The position numbers and the translations under genes were made by a program. DNA of 64,000 bases from Lachnospiraceae bacterium (GTDB lineage: Bacteria; Bacillota; Clostridia; Lachnospirales; Lachnospiraceae). Each line of letters begins with the position of its first letter. The first letter of the stretch is position 1. The notes under the pieces were generated by a model. The model was not told where the DNA came from. It saw only the letters and a program-made list of their open reading frames with translations, and ran no database searches. This document shows positions 36,598 to 45,749 of this stretch, in pieces. The stretch is taken from assembly GCA_900770225.1 (NCBI GenBank), contig CAAGJU010000192.1, positions 1 through 64,000 of the forward strand, in the 5' to 3' direction.

Positions 36598-36632
36598 CAG
36601 AGGAGCGGCTTCAATGGCCGCTCCTCTTAATT
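36598..36632 (+). terminator. Terminator of the MMPL remnant
   Basis: GAGGAGCGGC / GGCCGCTCCTC stem with a TTCAAT loop, then TTAATTATTATT. Confidence 0.75.
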
Positions 36633-36640
36633 ATTATTAC

Positions 36641-36797
36641 AGGATCGCGAGAGCGGTCGGCTTGTAAACTCGCAAAGCTCGTTAACTGCGCCGACAGGCG
36701 TCGCACGTAAGCTTCGAGCTCCCATTTGGTCGCTCTCAGCAAGTGCTCATCGCTCCGTCGAGGCTGGAAGTCTCCATGTGTGACAGTGGCTGGCAAC
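36641..36797. repeat. Dispersed palindromic repeat, family A (mosaic copy)
   Basis: The core 36694-36765 matches the window-start copy. The right end GTCGAGGCTGGAAGTCTCCA then TGTGTGACAGTGGC is the reverse complement of the left end of the 58252 copy. It is thus a mosaic in reverse orientation. Confidence 0.75.
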
Positions 36798-36813
36798 AAG
36801 GTGACTTTTCAGG

Positions 36814-36842
36814 TTGCAAATCTCCGGCGATTTTTGTATTAT
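36814..36842 (+). promoter_or_regulatory. Promoter of oadB leader
   Basis: TTGCAA (36814-36819), a 17-base spacer and TATTAT (36837-36842). Transcription would begin just before the AAAAGGGAGTAGC block. Confidence 0.7.
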
Positions 36843-36852
36843 TTCACTATAT

Positions 36853-37003
36853 AAAAGGGAGTAGCTGACAGCACAGATCACAGATGTGCTGCGGTAAGAT
36901 GCGTCATCACGGCAGGATGTCTGCCCGCGTCTCCAAGGTATGGTTCAGTACCGACAGCAAGACTTTTATCACCACTGACAGGCGGCGATAAGGGTCTTTT
37001 TTG
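36853..37003 (+). promoter_or_regulatory. yybP-ykoY-like (manganese-class) riboswitch with terminator
   Basis: The leader opens AAAAGGGAGTAGC (36853-36865) and closes GACAGCAAGACTTTTATC (to 36970). These match the conserved P1 ends of the yybP-ykoY class (AAAGGGGAGUAGC ... GCAAGACCUUU), with inner hairpins and a CGTCATCACGGC segment. AGACTTTTATC (36960-36970) can instead pair over 11 bases with GATAAGGGTCT (36987-36997), followed by TTTTTTG, forming a terminator that excludes P1. Ligand binding should therefore turn the gene on. The class call is from memory of the consensus; the sodium (DUF1646) class is an alternative. Confidence 0.7.
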
Positions 37004-37053
37004 TTTCACTGAACCCAGGTCGCCACGTTTTTCAAATGGAGGGATTGCAAAAA

Positions 37054-38190
37054 ATGAGCGAAATTCTGAACCTCTATGGCAACATCGCTGATGTTACGCC
37101 CCAGATGGTTATCATGTGGGTGATCGGCGGTGTCATGATCTATCTTGGCATCCGGAAAAAAATGGAGCCGGCTCTTCTCGTACCGATGGGCTTCGGCGCC
37201 ATCCTGGTCAACCTGCCGAATTCCGGCGCGGTGACGCAGACACTGAACGGCGTGCTGACCGAGGGCCCGCTGGATGTGCTTTTTAATGCCGGCATCGCGA
37301 ATGAGATTTTTCTGCTGCTGCTCTTCATCGGCATCGGCGCGATGATCGACTTCACGCCGCTCCTTGCCAATCCGCAGATGATGCTGTTCGGTGCGGCGGC
37401 ACAGTTCGGCATTTTCTTTACGCTGAGCATGTCGACGCTCTTCGGCTTCTCGCTGCAGGATGCGGCATCTGTCGGCATCATCGGTGCGGCGGACGGGCCG
37501 ACGTCTATTTTTGTCGCTAACTACTATCACTCATCCTATCTGGGCGCGATCATTGTGGCGGCGTATTCTTACATGGCGCTGGTGCCGATCATTCAGCCGC
37601 CGGTGATCCGTCTGGTAACCACGAAAAAAGAACGGAAAATCCACATGGATTACAATCCGCGCTCGGTATCCAAGACGGCCAAGCTCCTGTTCCCGATCTG
37701 CATTACGGTCGTGGCAGGTCTGATCGCACCGAGTTCTGTGGCCCTTGTGGGCTTCCTGATGTTCGGTAATCTGATCCGCGAGTGCGGTGTTCTGAATTCG
37801 TTGTCGGAGACGGCGCAGGGAACACTGGCAAATCTGATCACGCTGATGCTCGGCATTACGGTTGCCTCCCAGATGCGCGCGGAGGATTTCCTGAACATCC
37901 GCACCATTTTCATCCTGCTCCTTGGACTGGTTGCGTTTATTTTTGACACGGTGGGTGGCGTATTCTTCGCCAAGCTGCTGAACCTGTTCCGCAGGAAAAA
38001 AATAAATCCGATGATCGGCGCCTGCGGCATCTCGGCATTCCCGATGTCCGCCCGTGTCATCACGAAGATGGCCATGGAGGAAGATCCGTCCAACGTACTG
38101 ATCATGCAGTCGACCGGTGTCAACGTGTCCGGACAGGTGGCGTCCGTCATTGCGGGCGGCCTGATCCTGAGCCTGATACCGATTGCGTAA
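37054..38190 (+). CDS. oadB: Sodium-pumping decarboxylase beta subunit (OadB/GcdB family)
   Basis: 378-residue polytopic membrane protein, the Na+-translocating beta subunit of biotin-dependent decarboxylases (oxaloacetate, methylmalonyl-CoA or glutaconyl-CoA). Family motifs seen are LLFIGIGAMIDFTPLLANP, GIIGAADGPTSIFVANYY (Asp for Na+/H+ transport) and CGISAFPMSARV. The ATG at 37054 is preferred, since GGAGGG at 37038-37043 lies upstream; the ATG at 37036 would overlap that site. The alpha and biotin carrier subunits are not nearby. It lies behind a riboswitch-like leader and is followed by oadG. Confidence 0.92.
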   Translation: MSEILNLYGNIADVTPQMVIMWVIGGVMIYLGIRKKMEPALLVPMGFGAILVNLPNSGAVTQTLNGVLTEGPLDVLFNAGIANEIFLLLLFIGIGAMIDFTPLLANPQMMLFGAAAQFGIFFTLSMSTLFGFSLQDAASVGIIGAADGPTSIFVANYYHSSYLGAIIVAAYSYMALVPIIQPPVIRLVTTKKERKIHMDYNPRSVSKTAKLLFPICITVVAGLIAPSSVALVGFLMFGNLIRECGVLNSLSETAQGTLANLITLMLGITVASQMRAEDFLNIRTIFILLLGLVAFIFDTVGGVFFAKLLNLFRRKKINPMIGACGISAFPMSARVITKMAMEEDPSNVLIMQSTGVNVSGQVASVIAGGLILSLIPIA

Positions 38191-38390
38191 AAAGCTGGTA
38201 TTGAAGATTTGAGTTCAATGACCGGTTGTGGGTACATTGTTCCATACGGATTAACTGAAATCGGTAGGATAACTGATAAAAAGTGTGGAGATGAAATCCG
38301 TCTGGCATATACCGTAACGATGCAATCGGCGGATATGTGATGTGACGAAAATAACAGGAATGACAGGTATTCTGTCAGGGAGAGCATGAT

Positions 38391-38597
38391 ATGACTGAGA
38401 ATTTTATAGCGTCCCTGCGTGTGATGGGACTTGGTATGCTGGGTATTTTTTCTGTAGCAATTGTGCTGATGCTGATCATGATGCTGCTGACGAAGGTGTT
38501 TCCGGCGAAGAAGCAGGAGGCAGATGAGGAGATAGCGGCGGAGGAAGAGAACGCTGAGCTCTCAGAGAGCGCAGATAAAAACCGGATTTCTTCATGA
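38391..38597 (+). CDS. oadG: OadG-type small gamma subunit
   Basis: 68 residues: one N-terminal membrane helix (MGLGMLGIFSVAIVLMLIMM) and a short Lys/Glu-rich tail, typical of the gamma subunit that anchors and stabilises sodium-pumping decarboxylase complexes. GGGAG precedes the ATG. Together with oadB it gives the membrane part of the pump; 200 bases separate the two, so cotranscription is likely but not certain. Confidence 0.75.
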   Translation: MTENFIASLRVMGLGMLGIFSVAIVLMLIMMLLTKVFPAKKQEADEEIAAEEENAELSESADKNRISS

Positions 38598-38676
38598 ATA
38601 TCATAAATAGACGGGTGCGGTGTCGCATGCAGGCGTTGTATTGTGTGCGCCCGCACTTAGTCTGTGGATTTATTGC

Positions 38677-38800
38677 GCAGTAGCAAATGCTGTGTAACGA
38701 GGAACAATCTGTACAAAGTTGTGCAGTAGCAAATGCTGTGTAACGAGGAACAATCTGTACAAAGTTGTGCAGTAGCAACTGCTGTGATAACAGGGAACCA
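38677..38800 (+). repeat. 46-bp minisatellite upstream of the NSS symporter gene
   Basis: Units beginning GCAGTAGCAAATGCTGTG at 38677, 38723 and 38769 (exact 46-bp spacing). The first two are nearly identical; the third diverges. Confidence 0.93.
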
Positions 38801-38832
38801 TCAGTATACGGGGATACAGGGGGAGACATGAG

Positions 38833-40164
38833 ATGACGAACAAAACGGATTCATTTTCAAACCGGCGGGGCTTTATTATTGCCTCGATCGGTTCCGCGGT
38901 AGGCATGGGAAATCTGTGGAGATTTCCGGTGCTGATTTCCACGTGGGGCGGCCTGACCTTCCTGATTCCGTATATCATCTTCGTGGTACTGATCGGTTCC
39001 ACGGGTCTCGTAGAGGAGGCGGCGCTCGGCAGAAGTACGAAGTCGGGCCCGATCGGCGCGTTTGGCGCGGCGACGGCTCATGCGGGCAGGAGTGAAAAAT
39101 CCGGCCGCCGAATCGGCCTGGTACCGGTGATCGGATCGCTGGCACTGGCGATCGGATACACCTGCGTCGTCGGCTGGATTTTTAAATATGTGTTCCTGTC
39201 GGCCACCGGACAGCTGTATCAGCTGGGTGACGACATGGATCAGATCGGCGGCCTGTTTAATTCGACGGCTTCCCGCTTCGGAAACAATCTGTGGATCGCC
39301 ATCGCGATCGTCGTCACCTTCCTGATCATGGGCTTCGGCGTCGCCCGCGGCATTGAGAAATCGAACAGGATCATGATGCCGGTCCTCTTTGCCATCCTCG
39401 TCGGACTCGCCATTTATATTGCTTTTCAGCCCGGCGCAGCTGACGGGTACCGCTATATTTTTACCGTGGATCCGGAGCGGCTCGCGGATCCGCGGATGTG
39501 GATCTATGCGTTCGGGCAGGCATTTTTCTCCCTGTCAGTGGCGGGAAGCGGAAGCGTGATTTACGGATCCTACCTGCCGGAGGACGAGGATATCCCGTTC
39601 TCAGCAAAAAATGTAGCTATTTTCGATACCATAGCGGCTCTCCTCGCGGCGTTCGTGATCATCCCCGCGATGGCGACGACCGGTGCGCAGCTGAATGCCG
39701 GCGGTCCGGGCCTGATGTTCATCTACCTGTTGGATGTCATGAACCAGATGCCGGCAGGAGCGGTGGTTGAGATTATTTTCTATGTCTGCGTGCTTTTTGC
39801 GGGGCTGAGCTCGCTGATCAACCTGTATGAGGTCTCCGTGGCGGCGCTGCAGCAGGAGTTCCACATGGGAAGGGTGCCGGCCGTATGTACGATCGGTGTG
39901 ATCGGACTCGTCGTTTCCCTGCTGATTCAGGCAGTGGTATCGCCGTGGATGGACGTCGTTTCCACCTATGGCTGCCCGCTCGGCGCGCTTATGGCGGGCG
40001 TGATGTTCTTCTGGGTATTTGGTAAGGATTACGCGCTGAAGGCGGTCAACCAGGGCGCGGCCCATGCGAAGGGGAGCCGCTGGTTTGCCATCGGCAAATA
40101 TGTCTACTGCGGGGCTGCGGTGATCGCCCTCGTGGCGGGCGCGATCCTCGGCGGTATCGGCTGA
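38833..40164 (+). CDS. Sodium:neurotransmitter symporter (NSS/SNF) family transporter
   Basis: 443 residues with about eleven hydrophobic segments. FIIASIGSAVGMGNLWRFP at residues 15-33 is the NSS signature in transmembrane helix 1. ITLY-like family helices follow, including AFGQAFFSLSVAGSGSVIYG (helix 6 region). Bacterial NSS proteins import amino acids with sodium, often tryptophan, tyrosine or leucine; the substrate here is unknown. GGGGGAG precedes the ATG. Placed after the sodium-pump subunits, it would consume the sodium gradient they build. Confidence 0.93.
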   Translation: MTNKTDSFSNRRGFIIASIGSAVGMGNLWRFPVLISTWGGLTFLIPYIIFVVLIGSTGLVEEAALGRSTKSGPIGAFGAATAHAGRSEKSGRRIGLVPVIGSLALAIGYTCVVGWIFKYVFLSATGQLYQLGDDMDQIGGLFNSTASRFGNNLWIAIAIVVTFLIMGFGVARGIEKSNRIMMPVLFAILVGLAIYIAFQPGAADGYRYIFTVDPERLADPRMWIYAFGQAFFSLSVAGSGSVIYGSYLPEDEDIPFSAKNVAIFDTIAALLAAFVIIPAMATTGAQLNAGGPGLMFIYLLDVMNQMPAGAVVEIIFYVCVLFAGLSSLINLYEVSVAALQQEFHMGRVPAVCTIGVIGLVVSLLIQAVVSPWMDVVSTYGCPLGALMAGVMFFWVFGKDYALKAVNQGAAHAKGSRWFAIGKYVYCGAAVIALVAGAILGGIG

Positions 40165-40273
40165 CGGAAGCTGACAGCAGTTGTCACAGCAGACGACAGA
40201 AAAAGCTGCATCAAAATCGGCTGACGGCAGCTGCCGGGCAGGCTAAATAAATAGCTGTAACAAAACAGTATCA

Positions 40274-40323
40274 GAAAACCGCAGATACGTGCGACAGACG
40301 CACGTCATCTGCGGTTTTCTGCT
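40274..40323. terminator. Bidirectional terminator
   Basis: A near-perfect stem GAAAACCGCAGAT-ACGTGCG / ACGCACGT-ATCTGCGGTTTTC with U-rich ends in both directions, between the symporter gene and the convergent lipoprotein gene. Confidence 0.9.
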
Positions 40324-40347
40324 CAAACAGAGAGGAACATATTGTAT

Positions 40348-40457
40348 TTACTCCCAATCCCGCTCTGCTTCCGAGAGTTTTTCATTCAGTGTTTTTTCCA
40401 GGGCGGAAAACGCGGGAATAAAACTGTTGCGGATCAGCAGGATAAGGTCATCAGTGC
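40348..40457 (-). pseudogene. Short C-terminal gene remnant
   Basis: The reverse strand reads GTDDLILLIRNSFIPAFSAL then EKTLNEKLSEAERDWE and stop, a coherent protein-like tail of 36 codons. Upstream in frame is a TGA and no start or ribosome site. The parent family is not recognised. Confidence 0.35.
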
Positions 40458-40484
40458 CTGATCAATGTTGTCTGTAAATTAACG

Positions 40485-42377
40485 TTACAGCGCAACCGGA
40501 TTTCCGCCTTCATCCAACTGAAAGACAGTTGGATTTCCGCCCGTCCCCAGGATAAAACGGTCCGGATTCAGAACCACGTGTCCATACAGACCATAGGAAT
40601 TACCTGTGCTGTCTGCTGCTGCGGTGTCTGTCGAACCCCAATCCGTATTCTGCGTGGTGCCGTCGGACACAGCCGCCGGAAGCTCGTAAATATGGATCTG
40701 CTCCAGATCATTGGCCTCATGCATGTTGATGAGGAGATATCTCTTCGAGCCACGCACGAGCAGATAATACGCCGGATCTGCTCCCGAAAGCGTAAATGTC
40801 TTTTCCTGATCGTTCATCGAAACGGTCACATCCACCGTCCCGGCCGCAGAACCGTCTTCCGATCCGGATGTTGACGAGGGCGTTGACGACGCAAGAAAAC
40901 TGCTGACGCCCCGGCCGCTGTCGTCCGCAAGGAACAGAGGCACATACTCCGGGAGCGCGATGGCGTAGCTGTCACCCGTTTCCGGTACATAGGCGGGATC
41001 GATAATGCCCGACAGATCCGCATATCTGATGCAGGGTGCCTGCGCGCCCGCCGCATAGGCACTGAGATCGCCGGCGCTGAACCAGAAAGTGACGCCCGCG
41101 GGACTGAGCGTGAACTGAAGCCCGCCGTAACTGTTCTCATTATTCATGATCTCCCGGATCAGCGACGCCGCGTCCCCGTCGTTGGTCATGGTCTGGATGC
41201 TGAGATCCGGGTACTGGTCTGCGATCGCGGAGGCGATCAAATCCGGCAGCGCATCTTTATCGGTAAAAATATCCCCGACATCCAGTTTGTTACCGGTGGC
41301 CGGATCATAGTTGCACCCCGCGAAGACGACGCTGCCGTGCGCGCCATGGCTGTAGCTGTCTGTCAGGGAGAGGGCGCTCAGGATGTGGGTATCTGCACGC
41401 TGTACATACAGGCTTTCATAATTATGGTAGTATGGCTCCCCGTCCACAGCCGTCGCTGCTGCAGACTCGTCGCTCGCAGCCATGACCTTCAGATCAGCGA
41501 CAGCGGCATCTGCTTTTTCCGCGACATCCTGGTTCAGACTTTTCACAGCACTGCTGAAAAATGTTGCGGTTTCCGTCGACAGGTCTGCGCAGCCTGCCTG
41601 CGTGCCACTTGATTCTGCCGAAAGACCAGAGCCGCCTGCCTGCGTGCCACTTGATTCTGCCGAGGGGTCAGAGCCGTCAAATGCCAGCTGCTGATAACTG
41701 CCGGAGACAAGAATGGTACCGGTATTTTCATCCTGGACGTCGTTGCTGCTGGTTGAAAGAATCAGCTGAAGAGCATAGGCGGCATTTGCGGAAGCCGTTT
41801 GCGAAGACTGCAGTGCCTGCCCGACAAGCGTGCAGTCGTCGGCCGTCCAGGTGATGCTGCCCTGCCAGCCGGCATCGGAGAGCTCATCCGCGGCATTATC
41901 ATCGCTCAGATAGAGAATGCTGTTTGCCACGGCATCGAGCTGCTGTGTGAAAGAATCCGCGTCATCCTGCGATGCCAGATAAGCGTCGCGGAGGGCGGTT
42001 ATTTTTTCAGCGGTAAGAGAGGCGCGGTTGTTTACATACCATGTCAGGATGTCCGCGCCGGCGTACGCCGCGTTCAGTGACGCGCCCGCGGAGCCCGGAT
42101 ATACGGAATCCTGCACCTCATCCATGAGCTTGTTGAAGGCATCGGCCAGCGCCTGATCATCATTCGAGGAAGAAGAAACACTTTCGGTGGAATCCGCGGA
42201 AGAAGCAACAGGCGCCTCCCGGGCGTCCATGGAAGAGTCGGCAGCAGCCTGCGTTTTTTCTGCACCGGAGGCGCTGGCTGACAGTACATCTGTCCTGTTT
42301 CCCGCGGTGCCGCAGCCTCCCAGTACCATGACCACCGTCGTGATCCCCGAAATCATGACACATTGCCATTTTCTCAT
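40485..42377 (-). CDS. Lipoprotein with DUF3298/RsiV-like domain
   Basis: 630 residues from ATG 42377 (GGAGGAGG upstream). Signal peptide MRKWQCVMISGITTVVMVLG with a lipobox ending GGC, then a Ser/Ala/Asp-rich linker. The middle includes DSYSHGAHGSVVFAGCNYDP and GNKLDVGDIF, followed by FTLSPAGVTFWFSAGDLSAY, the pattern of DUF3298/DUF4163 proteins such as RsiV and peptidoglycan deacetylase partners. A 14-residue, 42-bp repeat (SAESSGTQAGGSGL, SAESSGTQAGCADL) sits near residue 250. No sigma-factor gene is adjacent. The surface role is unknown. Confidence 0.75.
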   Translation of the reverse strand: MRKWQCVMISGITTVVMVLGGCGTAGNRTDVLSASASGAEKTQAAADSSMDAREAPVASSADSTESVSSSSNDDQALADAFNKLMDEVQDSVYPGSAGASLNAAYAGADILTWYVNNRASLTAEKITALRDAYLASQDDADSFTQQLDAVANSILYLSDDNAADELSDAGWQGSITWTADDCTLVGQALQSSQTASANAAYALQLILSTSSNDVQDENTGTILVSGSYQQLAFDGSDPSAESSGTQAGGSGLSAESSGTQAGCADLSTETATFFSSAVKSLNQDVAEKADAAVADLKVMAASDESAAATAVDGEPYYHNYESLYVQRADTHILSALSLTDSYSHGAHGSVVFAGCNYDPATGNKLDVGDIFTDKDALPDLIASAIADQYPDLSIQTMTNDGDAASLIREIMNNENSYGGLQFTLSPAGVTFWFSAGDLSAYAAGAQAPCIRYADLSGIIDPAYVPETGDSYAIALPEYVPLFLADDSGRGVSSFLASSTPSSTSGSEDGSAAGTVDVTVSMNDQEKTFTLSGADPAYYLLVRGSKRYLLINMHEANDLEQIHIYELPAAVSDGTTQNTDWGSTDTAAADSTGNSYGLYGHVVLNPDRFILGTGGNPTVFQLDEGGNPVAL

Positions 42378-42634
42378 AGTTGTTCCTCCTCCCCGTTGAG
42401 GCGGGGCTTGATTTTCGGCCCCGGTTTGCTTTATATTATCTGCCATTACCCCATTCCGCCATTGCGCGAAAATTTAACTTCCAAATATATTCTATCAGAA
42501 TTTCTCCGATTTCATACCGGAATATACATGAAAAATATCGAAATAATACAATGACATTTTGATTCGAAACGTGTACTGTAATGGATGTGGGCTATACAGA
42601 ATTTCATGGGGTGAAACTAAAGGAGAAGGAAAAA

Positions 42635-45600
42635 ATGATCAGAAACTGTCAGGTAAATCATCTGAACAATCCGCTGGGCTTTCGCATGGAAAACCCGCTG
42701 ATCTTTCACTGGGTCGCGGAGGATCTTCCGGGCAAAAAGACTGCTGCCAGCCGCATCGTCGTGCACGAGCTGTCGCGCACGGATGAAAAAATAACCGTGG
42801 CAGCGGATACAGGTTTCGCACAGCTGGATTCGCTGGCGGCGCCGGTAGAGGTTCCGCTGAAGCCGGAGACACGTTATGCGTGGACCGTGACCGTGAGAAC
42901 AGATACAGGAGCCGAAGAGACGAGCCCGGAGCAGTATTTTGAGACCGGGCACAGCGGTGAGCCGTGGCACGCAAAGTGGATCGGCTGCGATGACGATGAA
43001 CCGCGCCATCCTGTTTTTTCAAAGGAGATCCGTCCGTCGGGCAGGGTCGTCCGCGCACGGCTGTACATCACCGGGCTCGGTCTGTACGAAGCGGCGATCG
43101 ACGGAAAGAAGATTGGAGACGAATTCCTCGCGCCGGGATGCAACAATTACAGCAGCTGGGTGCAGGTGCAGACATACGATGTGACAGACCGCATCGGCGG
43201 ACCGTGCATGCTGTCTGTCACGCTGGGCAACGGCTGGTACAAGGGCCGCTTCGGCTTCACCGATCTGCAGGCGCCCTGGTACGGAAACTCCTGGAAACTG
43301 CTGGCCGAGCTGGTTCTCAGCTACGAGGACGGCACCACAGCGTCTATCGGTACGGACGAGAGCTGGCAGGTGACGCGCTCAAACATCACGTTTTCCAATA
43401 TCTATGACGGCGAGCAGCGCGATGACACCCTGTCGTCGGTGCCTGCTGTACCGGCACGCCTGACGGACGCTCCCGGGGCGGAGACGACTTCCGCATCGTC
43501 GCAAACTGCGGATGCTCCCGGGGCTGAGACGTCTTCCGCATCGGCGCAAACTGTGGATGCTCCCGGGGCTGAGACGTCTTCTGTATCGGCGCATCAGGCG
43601 GATGCCCCTGAGGTGGAGTTAACCGACCGGCTCTCTGTACCGGTGACGATTTCCACAGAGCTTCCCGTAAAAGAAAAGATTATCACCCCGAAGGGCGAGA
43701 CCGTGATGGACATGGGCCAGAACCTTGCGGGGATTTTCCGCCTGAAGCTTCATCATCCGGCGCGCGGAAGCCGGATCCACCTGCAGTTCGGCGAGGTGCT
43801 GCAGGACGATTGCTTTTACCGCGGCAATCTGCGCTCCGCAAAGGCGGAGTGCTGGTATACGTCCGACGGATCGGATGTGACGCTGCAGCCGACGTTTACT
43901 TTTTACGGATACCGCTATGTGAAGATCGAGGGCGTGCCGGACGTTGACCCGGCGGATTTCACGGCGCTGGCGCTGACTTCGGCTATGCATCGGACGGGTG
44001 CTCTCACGACCGGCGATGAAAAAATCAACCGGCTGATCGCGAACGCTGACTGGAGCCGCATGGATAACTTCATCGATGTGCCGACGGACTGCCCGCAGCG
44101 CGACGAGCGAATGGGCTGGACCGGCGACGCGGAGGTGTTCTGCCCGACTGCGCTTTTTCAGAGCGACGCCACTGCTTTTTACAGGAAGTTCCTGTACGAT
44201 CTACGGACCGAGCAGCAGATGCTGGGCGGCATGGTACCCGTCGTTGTGCCTTCGTTTGACCAAAAAAAACTCTGCGGCGCCGCATGGAGCGATGTCGCGA
44301 CGATCATGCCCTGGACGATCTATCAGTTCACGGGAGATGCATCCGTTCTTGCGGAGAGCTTCGACTCCATGAAGGCCTGGGTGGAATACATGCGCGTCCG
44401 CGAGGAGGACGGTCACCGCTGGATGAAGCAGTTCCAGTTCGGAGACTGGCTGGCGCTCGACGGCGACGGAAAGCCGGATTCAGTATTTGGCGGCACGGAC
44501 AACGGTTTTATCGCGGAAGTGTACTACCTGTACAGCACCAGGATCACGGCGCAGACGGCAGCGGTGCTCGGAAAAGCGGAAGAGGCTGCCCGTTACGATG
44601 AACTGGCGAAAAATATCCTTGCGGACATCCGGGATACATTTTTTACGCCGGTCGGACACTGCAGCATCCGCACACAGACGGCCTGCCTGCTGTCACTGGC
44701 ACTCGGCCTCTCGCCGCGGCCGGAGACGGTTGCCGACGACCTGAAGGACCTGCTGCTGCACAGCGACAACAAGCTGCAGACCGGCTTTATCGGTACGCCG
44801 ATGCTCTGCGAGATCCTGTCAGAAACGGGAAATCCGTATCTCGCATGGCAGATTCTGTTCAACGAGGAGTTCCCGGGCTGGCTGTACGAGGTCAATCTGG
44901 GTGCGACGACGATCTGGGAGCGCTGGAATTCCCTGGAGCCGGACGGTCACGTGTCCTCGACGGGCATGAACAGCTTCAACCACTACTCCTACGGCGCTAT
45001 CGTGACGTGGATCAGAGAGCGCGCGGCGGGACTGCGGAGAGATCCAGCGGTGCCGGGATTCCGGAAGGTTATTTTTGCACCGGAACCGCATGCGAGACTG
45101 CACTATGCGGATGTGACCTATGATTCCGCCGCCGGCAGATGGTCGGCGCGCTGGGAGCTGAGTTCGGAGAAGGATATCACGATCAAACTACACGTGCCGT
45201 TCGACTGCGAAGCGGAGGTATTTCTGCCGAACGCGCCGGAGGAGGTGTACAGCGACAGCAGCAATCCGCTGTTCGCGTCCGTACACAGTGAGAGCAGCAG
45301 TCCGATTTCTGCATCAGTAAACGGTGACAGCCGTCATTCGTGGTCTGCATCTGCACACAGCGACGGCGCGGACTCATCGTCTGCATCAGATAGCGGAGAA
45401 GACGAGGTAAAAATCTGCCATGTCGGACCGGGCGACTACAGCGTGTCCTACACAGCAACGGCGCCATTCCGCCGGATCTGGCATGCGTCGCTCACCCTGC
45501 GAGAGCTGCTCAGCTATCCTGCGGCGGCCTGCACAGTTCGCGAAGTATGTCCGCGCGCAGAGAGACTGCCGGCCATGTACCGCGAGTTTCCGCTTCCCGA

Positions 45601-45682
45601 GGCCATTGATGCCTGGGATCCGAATCTCGTGCCGGCAGAGCAGCTGAAAAAGCTGGATGAGGCACTGCGGAAAGTGGTGTAA
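42635..45682 (+). CDS. Alpha-L-rhamnosidase, GH78
   Basis: 1015-residue enzyme with no signal peptide, so probably cytoplasmic, releasing L-rhamnose from plant or glycoside substrates. N-terminal beta domains (ETRYAWTVTVRTDTGAEETS, ITGLGLYEAAIDGKKIGDE) precede the (alpha/alpha)6 barrel, with the active-site motif DCPQRDERMGWTGDAE near residues 480-495 and a second Glu in TTIWERWNS near 760. Two low-complexity inserts are odd: a 15-residue tandem repeat (DAPGAETSSASAQTV, 45-bp unit) near 275-328 and a Ser/Asp-rich stretch near 870-925. AGGAGAAGG supports the ATG at 42635. The AraC gene opposite is a likely regulator. Confidence 0.92.
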   Translation: MIRNCQVNHLNNPLGFRMENPLIFHWVAEDLPGKKTAASRIVVHELSRTDEKITVAADTGFAQLDSLAAPVEVPLKPETRYAWTVTVRTDTGAEETSPEQYFETGHSGEPWHAKWIGCDDDEPRHPVFSKEIRPSGRVVRARLYITGLGLYEAAIDGKKIGDEFLAPGCNNYSSWVQVQTYDVTDRIGGPCMLSVTLGNGWYKGRFGFTDLQAPWYGNSWKLLAELVLSYEDGTTASIGTDESWQVTRSNITFSNIYDGEQRDDTLSSVPAVPARLTDAPGAETTSASSQTADAPGAETSSASAQTVDAPGAETSSVSAHQADAPEVELTDRLSVPVTISTELPVKEKIITPKGETVMDMGQNLAGIFRLKLHHPARGSRIHLQFGEVLQDDCFYRGNLRSAKAECWYTSDGSDVTLQPTFTFYGYRYVKIEGVPDVDPADFTALALTSAMHRTGALTTGDEKINRLIANADWSRMDNFIDVPTDCPQRDERMGWTGDAEVFCPTALFQSDATAFYRKFLYDLRTEQQMLGGMVPVVVPSFDQKKLCGAAWSDVATIMPWTIYQFTGDASVLAESFDSMKAWVEYMRVREEDGHRWMKQFQFGDWLALDGDGKPDSVFGGTDNGFIAEVYYLYSTRITAQTAAVLGKAEEAARYDELAKNILADIRDTFFTPVGHCSIRTQTACLLSLALGLSPRPETVADDLKDLLLHSDNKLQTGFIGTPMLCEILSETGNPYLAWQILFNEEFPGWLYEVNLGATTIWERWNSLEPDGHVSSTGMNSFNHYSYGAIVTWIRERAAGLRRDPAVPGFRKVIFAPEPHARLHYADVTYDSAAGRWSARWELSSEKDITIKLHVPFDCEAEVFLPNAPEEVYSDSSNPLFASVHSESSSPISASVNGDSRHSWSASAHSDGADSSSASDSGEDEVKICHVGPGDYSVSYTATAPFRRIWHASLTLRELLSYPAAACTVREVCPRAERLPAMYREFPLPEAIDAWDPNLVPAEQLKKLDEALRKVV

Positions 45683-45749
45683 GCATGAAAAGACACCGGC
45701 TGTCTGTAGACACATAACCGGCGCCAGGAGAATAAAAAGCCATCAATCA

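Noticed and set aside
38677..38815. Tandem 46-bp repeats as a possible CRISPR array
   Set aside because: Units are contiguous and nearly identical along their full length, with no unique spacers, and no cas genes are present. The same holds for the other minisatellites.
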